64,000 nt of DNA from an uncultured Lactobacillus sp. (GTDB lineage Bacteria > Bacillota > Bacilli > Lactobacillales > Lactobacillaceae): contig CAMLRL010000001.1 of NCBI GenBank assembly GCA_946482465.1, positions 62,001-126,000 on the forward strand, given 5' to 3'. This document shows positions 18,601 through 27,600 of the stretch, piece by piece; within the stretch, counting starts at the first letter, position 1; each line of letters starts with the position of its first letter. Below the pieces are notes generated by a model, which saw only the letters and a list, made by a program, of their open reading frames with translations, was not told where the DNA came from and ran no database searches. Made by a program: the position numbers and the translations under genes.

Positions 18601-21600
18601 CTAATTTCTTTTGGTCATTTGCAATAGCTGTATCTAAAGCTTTTGCATCCTCAAGAACTTTGCCCATGTTATCGATGCCTTCTTGTTTAGCACTGTTAAC
18701 TTGGTCAGAAGTAGTTGTACCTACATCTTTAATCTTGTTAACTGCATCTTGGTAGAAGCGATCTACTTTATCTTTTAGAGCGGTCTTGTTTTCAGCACTG
18801 ACATTTTTCAGGGAATCGATGCCATTTTTAACTTCAGTTTGTTTGTTAGTTAAAGCAGTAATTGCATCTTTCTTGTCATTATCAAGCTTAGTAGCAGCAG
18901 TTTGATCTGCAGTTGTCTTGACAGTATCAATATCACTGATGGCTTGATCTCTAATATCATTGACCTTTTGCACTGTATCAGCTGTATTTAACTGTGTATT
19001 AGCTTCGTTGACAATGCCTTCAACTTTAGTCCTATCACTTTCAAGGCTCAAGCCATTTTCGATCTTATCTGCTTCATTTCTAATATCTTCTTTAGCAACT
19101 ACCCTTGCAAAAGCTACTTCAGCCTGAGTGGCCGCCTGATCAAAGGCTGTATTTGCAGTTGAAACAGCTCCAGCCACTGCACTCTTATCTTTTGCTTGCG
19201 CAATAGCTTCATTTGCTGCTTTTTGTGCATTTTTAATTGCAGTAATAGCTGCATCATGATCTGCTTCAGTCATGGTTTGTTGCTGCGAACTAAGCTTATT
19301 ATATGCATCTTCAACCCGTTTTGTAGCGGCTGCAGCAGCTTCATCAACACTTGCATGACTGTTATCCTTAGCTTCTTCTAACTTAGCTTGTTCAGCGGTC
19401 TCAATAGTATTCTTCACCTTATCAATATCATTGATGGCTTTATCTCTGATGTCATGGACCTTTTGCACTGTATCAATTGAAGCATTGTCAATATTTGTTA
19501 CTGCATCGTCAGCGATTTTCTGAACTGTTTCCTGATCTTTTTTGTCTTTTAGCTTCTTAATCACATTTGCAGCTTCAGCTTGAACCGCATCTTTAGCGGC
19601 TGTTTTTGCAAAAGCTACCTCTGCGGTAGTTGCTGCTGCGTTAATCTTGTTAACTCCATCATTAACTGCTGAAGTGATAGCATCTTTGCTTGTTGCTGCA
19701 TTGACTGCATCAATGGCTGCAGTTTGGGCATTTTCAATTGCGGTAAGCGCATTATCATGGTCAAGTTTTGTTGCTGCCTTTTGACTTGAACTTAGTTTTT
19801 CATAAGCATCTTCAACTTGTTTCCTAGCAGCTTCTGCGGCATTAGTGATGTTCTGAGTGCTGTCTTTACGAGCCTGCTCTAGCAAAGCCTCATCTACTGC
19901 TGATGCAGTATTTTTAACAGCATTAATTGCACTAATAGCATTTTCTTTGATGCTGTTTACTTTGTCTACCGTATCTGTTGCAACATCATCAAAATCGGTA
20001 TCTGCTTGATCGGAAATATTTTGAACCTTTTGCTTATCAGCAGTGTTCTTTAACTGACTTTGAGCGTTAGCAGCTTCTTTGTGAACTACATCTTTAGCTG
20101 CCACTTTTGCGAAGTCTACCTCTGCTTTTGTTGCTTCCTGATCAAATTTTTGCTCCGCTGTTGCTGCTATGGCTACCACAGCATCTTTAGTTTCAGCATT
20201 TTGAATATCGGCAATTGCTTTTTGAAGTGCATTTTCAATTGCAGTAATTGCATTATCATGAACCTGCTTAGTTTTTTGTTGTTGAACTTTTTCCAGATCA
20301 TTATAAGCTTTTTCTACTCGGGCCTTAGCTGCGTCTGCTGCACTGTTAATATTACCCTTTTGATTATTCTTAGTTTCTTCTAAGCTTGCTTGTTCATTGC
20401 CGTTAGCTGCGTCTTTAACAGCATCGATATCATCGATTGCTTTATCCCTAATACTGTTTACCTCTTGTACTGTGTCTGTATCACTGTCGTTAAACTGGAT
20501 ATTAGCTTGGTTAACAATACCATCAACCTTGTTTTTATCAGCTTGAGACTTCAGGTCATTCTTAACCTTTGTTGCTTCCTTTTGAACAGCAGCTTTAGCT
20601 ATAACCTTAGCAAAGGCTACTTCAGCTTTGGTTGCAATATCATTAAACTTAGTCTTAGCATCATCAACTGCCCCTTTAATTTCGTCAGCAGTTTGGGCTT
20701 GACCAATTTTGATATTTGCTGCATCGGCGGCATTGTCAATTGCAGTAAGAGCATTTTGGTATGCTTGATAATTATCATTCTTTTGGTCAGAATTAAGATT
20801 ATTATAAGCATTTTCTACCCGTTTTTTAGCATCAGCAGCAGCACCATTAACATTGGTCTTACCATTATCCTTAGCTTGCTCCAAGGTAGCTTTGTCGACT
20901 GCCTCGGCGGTTGCTTTAACAGCATTGATGTCGCTAATTGCCTTATCTCTTAATTGATTGACCGTTGTGATATCGGTAGCTTTATCAATAGCAGTATCAG
21001 CTTGAGTTGAAATTACATCTACTTGTTTCTTATCAGCATCCTTACTCAAATTACCCTTAACAGTACTTGCCACTTTATCAACAGTATCTTTAGCTGCTAC
21101 TTTGGCAAATGCTAATTTAGCTTCCGTTTCTGCTTGGGTGAAAGCCTGATCGGCGTTTCCGACAGCTTTACTTACGGCATCCTTATCTGTTGCTTTTTCT
21201 ATAGCAGCTTTAGCTGCAGTTTGAGCATCGGTAATGGTTTGGATTGCCTTGTCATAATCTGTCTTAGTTGCTGCCTGTTCATCTGCACTAAGAGTATTAT
21301 ATGCATCCTTAATTCTTTGCTTTGCAGCTGTGGCAGCTTGATCAATACTCTGCTTAGAATCATCCTTAACTTTAGCTAAATCCTTCTGCTCATTTTCCTC
21401 AGCAGTATCTTTAACGGCATCAATGTCTTTAATAGCTTGAGCCGCAATAGTATTTACATTATCTACGCTTACAGCTGCAGCAAGATCATTTTCTGCTCGT
21501 AACACTATATTATCGACTTTTGTTTGGTCAACTTCCTGCTTCAAACCTTTTTTGACTTTATCAGCTTCAGCTTGGATTGCAGTCTTAGCTGTCACTCTAG

Positions 21601-24600
21601 CAAATGCCACCTCAGCTGTTGTAGCTGCCGCATCAAAGGCAGTAGACGCAGTACTTACCGCCTTAACAATTGCATCCGCATTTGCAGCCGCACTAATCGC
21701 ATCATTTGCTGTTGCTTGGGCTTGAGTGATGTCAGCCATGGCTTTATTGTAATCACTTGCAGCTAAAACTTTTTCGTCTTTTCCGAGTTTGTCATAAGCA
21801 TCTTGAACACGTTTTTTAGCAGCTTTAACTAAATCATCAACACTAGTCTTATTATTTTCCTTAGTTTGCTCCAGTTCTTTCTGTTCATTGTCATCAGCAG
21901 TTGCTTTTACATTACTTATATCGTTGATTGCTTTATCTCTAATGCTGTTTACCTTATCTACAGTATCTGCTCCAGTTGCGTCGATATCTTTATCTGCTTG
22001 ATCAGAAATTTCCTGCACTTTTTTCTTATCATCAGATTTATTTAACTGATCTATGACAGATTTGGCTTTTTCATGAACTGCATCCTTAGCTGCTACCTTG
22101 GCGAAAGCTACTTCTGCTTCGTTTGCTGCTGCATCAATCTTATTAATACCCTCATTTGCTGCCTGAGTAATTTCTGCTTTTGAATTTAATGAAGAAATTG
22201 CATCATTAGCAGCTTTTTGTGCACTTGCAATTGCGCTAAGGGCGTCATCATGAGCCTGTTTGGCAACTGCTTGTTCAGTTCCCGTCAGCTTACTATATGC
22301 TGCTTCAACTCTCTTCTTAGCTGTTTCAGCCGCTTCGTTAATATTCGCAGAACTGTCTTTGCGAGCTTCTTCAACAATTGCTTGATCTACTGCATTTGCC
22401 GTGTTTTTAACAGCCTTAATGGCACTAATTGCGCTATCTTTAATGCTGTTTACTTTGGCAACAGTATCTGTCGAATTTTGGTCAATTTCTTTAATAGCAT
22501 TGTTAGCGATGTTCTGCACAGAAGTCTTATCGTCTTGACCTTTAAGATCGGCAATAGCACTCTGCTCTTCAGCCTGAATCGCATCTTTAGCGGCTGTTTT
22601 CGCAAATGCCACCTCTGCTTTTGTTGCTTCTTGATCAAGTTCCTGCTCAGCAGCTGCTGCTATATCGCTTACCGCATCCTTATTTTCAGCACTGGCAATA
22701 TCATTATTTGCTTTAAGGCGCGTATTTTCAATAGCAGCAAGAGCATCAGTATAAGTCTGCTTTGTTGCATCTTGTTCAGCAGGTGTCAGCTGACCGTAAG
22801 CCGTATCAACCCGAGCCTTAGCGTTTGCTGCTGCTTTGTTAACATCACCAGTCCGATTATTCTTAGTTTCTTCCAGACTGGCTTGTTCACCACCATTAGC
22901 TTCCGCTCTAACAGCGTCGATATCTTTAATAGCCTGATCCCTAATACTGGTTACTTTAGCTACAGTATCAGTATTAGTGCTATTAATACTGGTAGTAGCA
23001 GTGTTAACAATATTGTCAACCCGATTCTTATCAGCATCAGCTTTTAGGTCTTGTTTAACCTTATTAGCTTCATTCAAAATATCTGCAACAGCTGTTACTT
23101 TAGCAAAAGCTACTTCCGCTTTTGTTGCTGCATTATCAAACTGAGTCTTAGCAGTTTTAACTATTTCTGATATTTGATCACTTGACTGTGCCAGTGTAAT
23201 TTGGTTATTTGCACTATTTGCAGCATTATCAATCGCATCAAGGGCATTTTGGTAAGTCTGGTGATTAGCATTCTTTTGAGATTCATTCAACTTGCTATAT
23301 GCATCATTGACACGTTTTCTAGCAGCATCAGCAGCTTCATTAACATTAGCGGTGTTGTTTTTCTTGTTTTCATTTAACTGTGCTTCTTGAACGGCGTCTG
23401 CTACAGCTTTGACACCTTTAATATCATTGATAGCCTGGTCCCTAAATTTAACCACGTCAGTTATAGTAGTAGCCTTGTCAATGTTAGTATTTGCTGTAGT
23501 TACTATCTCTTGTACCTTTTGCTGGTTTTCATTATCAAGACCTTTAGTGACTTCATCTGCGGCTGCTTTAACCTCAGCTTTAGCTCCCAATTTTGCAAAT
23601 GATAGTTCTGCCTTGTTGGCAATATCATTAACTGCAGAAATTCCTGCTGTAGCAGCATTTGTCGCATCATCTACTGTCTTTGCTGCTTGGATTGCCGCAT
23701 CCGCAGAATTCTTCGCCTCATTAATATCACTGACAGCTTTATTGTATTCTGACTTAGCCTGCTCTTGTTCAGCCGCAGATAACTCGTTATATGCATTCTG
23801 AACCCGTTGAATTGCTTCAGCTGCCGCTTTATCAATATTAGCTTTATTGACTGTTTGGGAGTTGTCCACAGCTGCATCAGCTGTAGCTTTAACATTATCA
23901 ATATCTTTAATTGCCTGGTCTTTAATGAAGTCAACTTTGGTAACACTATCAGCATTGTTCAAATCAGTTTGAGCCTGGGTTACTATACTATCTACTTTAT
24001 TAAGATCAACTGTTTGCTTTAAGCCTTGCTTGACTTTGTCCGCTTCACTCTGAACTGCATCTATCGCAGCCACCTTGGCAAAGGCCAATTCGGCGTCAGA
24101 AGCTGCTTGTGTAAAGGCTTTATTAGCATTATCAACAGCTGTTGTGATTTCTGAATTAGTTTGTGCGGCAGCTATTGCAGTCTCTGCTACAGTCTTAGCT
24201 TTATCAATGGCATTATTAGCTGCGTTATAAGCAGTTTGAACTGCGGTCGTCTTTTGCTCATCAGCTGTGAGCTTATCATAAGCATCTTTGACCCGCTTCT
24301 TAGCGGCATCTGCTTGGGCATCAACACTTGCCTTGCTTAATTCTTGTGCTTTTTGAATTGTTTGTTCTGCATTACTTTTGACGTTGTCAATTGCCTTGAT
24401 TGCATTCTCTTTTATTCTGTTTACGTTATCAACGGTCTCAGCAGCGCCAATGTCGGCTTTTGCTTGGTCAACAATTTCATCTACTTTATTTTGATCAGCT
24501 GTTTCTTTGAGGTTAGGTTTTACCTTTCCAGCTTCAGCTTGTACTGCGTCGTTAGCAGTAATCTTGACAAAGTTTAATTCAGCTGCATCTGCCAGCTTAT

Positions 24601-27600
24601 TAATGTTTGTTGTACCTTCACTAGCTGCGGCAGCAACTTCAGTTTCAGTAGTCGCAGCTGCAATCTTGGCTTCAGCTGTAGTTTGGGCATTCTTAATGGC
24701 GGTAACAGCTTGGTCAAAAGCAGCTTTATTAGCCGACTGTTCAGCAGGTGTTAAGTTCTTATAAGCCGCCTCAACGCGAGCAACCGCTGCTTTAGCTGCA
24801 TCATCAATACTAGTCCTATTCAGCTCTTTTGCCTTTTCAACTTTTTCCTTTGAATTTGAATCAGCGGTGGTTTTGACCTGATCAATATCTTTGATAGCCT
24901 GATTTTTAATATTATTAATTGTTGGAATATCGGTAGCCGCATCAATTTTGCCATTAGCTATAGTCACAATGCCATCAACTGTTTGTTGATCAGCTGCACT
25001 TAAATTCGGCTTAACCTTAGCAGCTTCATTTGCAATTGCTTCTTTAGCATCGGCTTGGGCAAATGTTACTTCTGTCTTAGTCTCAATAGCAGCAATTGCT
25101 TGTGTACCTTTTTCTGCTGCAGTTATAATGTCTGCCACATTTTGGGCACTCTGAATATTATTTTTAGCAGTTTTTGCAGCTTGGTCAATATCATCTAAAG
25201 CTTTCTGTAACGATTCTTGGTAACTAGTTTGGTTAGCCTGTGACAACTTATTGTAAGCATCAGTTATCCGTTTCTTGGCTGCTGTGGCTGCCGTATCGAT
25301 ATTAGCAGTCTGCGTATCCTTGTTAGCCTTGATCTCAGCTTCCTTAACTACATCAGCAGTAGTTTTAACATTAGCAATATCTTTAATTGCCTGATCTTTG
25401 ATGCTGTTGACCTTGTCGACTGTTGTCGCTTTTTGGAAATCGCTATTAGCTTTTGCTACGATACCATCAACTGTCTGTTGATCAGCTGCACTTAAATTCG
25501 GCTTGACACTGTCTGCTTCTTTTTTGACGGCATCAACAGCTGCTATTTTGGCAAAAGCAACTTCAGCTGTAGTTGCCGCATTGTCAAACTTGTCTTTAAC
25601 AGCATTAAAGGCATTGATGATTGCATCTTTGGTTGTAGCAGCGTTAATCGTTTCGGTGGCTGCGGCTTTAGCCTGATTAATAGCTGAAATTGCAGCCGCT
25701 TTATCGGCAGCAGCTTTTTCCTGCTGACCAGCTTCTGTCAAACTATTATAAGCTTTATTCACACGGTCAATTGCGCTATCAGCAGCAGCATTAACGTTAG
25801 CAATGTTAGAAGTTTTAATAGCTTCAATGTTGGCTGCATTTGCGTTGTCTTCAACTGCTTTTATCGCCTTTTCGCCATCATCTGCAACCTTATCTGCATC
25901 TTCAGCCGTTAATTGTTTGCCTACATTTATCTTGGCCTCATCACGCGCCTTGTTAATATCGGTTACTGCTTTTTGCTTGTCTTCCTCAGACATGTCCGTC
26001 TTATTGATGCGGTCTGCTGCAGCTTGGGCGTATTCATCAAGTTTTTTCTGGTCAAAAACAATTTCCTTATCCAGTGCTGCAGCTTTGTTCCAAACACTGT
26101 CAATGTTTATAATCCCAGTGTTCTTCTCAATGTCTACTTGTTCAACGCTTGCTGGTGACGGGTTATTAACTTTGTCAACAGCGTCTTGATAGTAAGCTTC
26201 AACTTCCTTATTAAATGCAGTTTTAGCTTCAGTACTGATATTCTTTAAATTAGCGATGTTATCTTCAACAGTTGCCTTTTCAGCTGCTAATTCTTTCAAA
26301 GCGTCTTCTTTAGCAGTCTTTAAGTCACTTGCAGCTTTATCAATAAGTTGTTGTGTTTTAGCATCTGTCAAAGCTTGATCAATGTCTGCTACACCCTTAG
26401 CTTGCGCTTTAGTGATTTCATCAAAACTTTCACAGTCATCAATAGCTTTCTTTGCGGCATCGTATGCTTTTTGAGCCTGATCTTGATATATCTTAACGTT
26501 GTCCTGAGTTAAACCACTGTTTGCTAAATCAGCAATTTGGTTAACTACACCCGGCATCCCAGAAGTACCGTTACCATTAAGTTCATTTTCAAGTGCTTGT
26601 TTAGCAGCTTCTTTGGCTGAAGCTAATTTATCTTGCTCTGCTGATTCTTCATTAGCAATTTGCAAAGCTTTATTCACAAGATCAAGAGCCGCTCCTCTAC
26701 GTCTGTTGACTTCAGCAATTGTATCTGCACCATAAACTGTTGTGTCTTTATTAGATTCAGTGACTGAATCTGCCATTGCCAGTGCTTTAGCCAGTTCATC
26801 TTCAAAGGCCTGTGATTGGCTTTCTTTTAAATTAGTTGGCTTCTTGCTTTCGGCATCTTTTACCGCGTTTCTAATCGTAGTAGCAGCGTCGTCTTGAGCT
26901 TCTGATAAAGTAAGGATATCTATACTCTTAACTATCGGACGAGAACCTACTGCGACAACTTCTGGACTGTATTCAACGAAATTGGCGTTAGGTGTTATTT
27001 CAACTTTATCACCCTTATTCATATTTAGGGTAATATCAGCAGGTATTGTTACTGCAAAAGTACCGTCTGGGTTAATTGCTGAAGTAAAGACCTTAGGCAG
27101 TTCCGGAACCCGGTCAATAATATTGCCACGGTATGTATCATTAGTATTGGCATAAGGCTTCAGATTTTTATCTTCCTGAATAACCTGGTTATATTTAGCA
27201 TTGCTGCTAATGTATCTAATAATTACATAACCCTTAGTACCCTTAGGGAAGTACTTATAAAAGGCATTATCAATACTTGGACCATCTTCTGCTTCGGTGT
27301 AGTTCTTAACTTTGCCTTTGATAGTCCTAGAACCATCGTTATTCTTGATAACTTGTAAATTATCATCATCAATATCCAAGAATCCACTTGGGTTAGCAGG
27401 AACAAAGGTCACGTTATTATAGCTGTCAGAATCTGAACTGCTGAGAGCATTTTCTAAAGCATTTTTGATAATATCATCTAATCTATTAGATTCTGGATTC
27501 TTAACAGCAGCTTCAGCAGCAGTTAAGAAAGAACCAAATTTTCTGTCGTTAATAATATCTTTAATGGCAGGATCGTTCTTAATTTCATCTAACTGCTCTT

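Noticed and set aside
20390..20953. Plus-strand open frame of 187 codons
   Set aside because: Antisense shadow of giant gene 1; composition is the complement of the helical repeats.
22217..23047. Long plus-strand open frame (276 codons) rich in Cys, Ser and Leu
   Set aside because: It lies wholly antisense to the repeat array of giant gene 1. It recurs with the repeat period and reflects the Ala/Asp/Lys codons of the real gene read backwards. No ribosome site supports it.
19000..25700. Regular repeats as a possible CRISPR array
   Set aside because: The period is about 495 bp, repeats are coding and diverged, and there are no short identical repeats with unique spacers or cas genes.
26240..27400. 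A frameshift or gene break inside giant gene 1
   Set aside because: The frame stays open for the full 4657 codons with continuous domain order, so the gene is intact as given.
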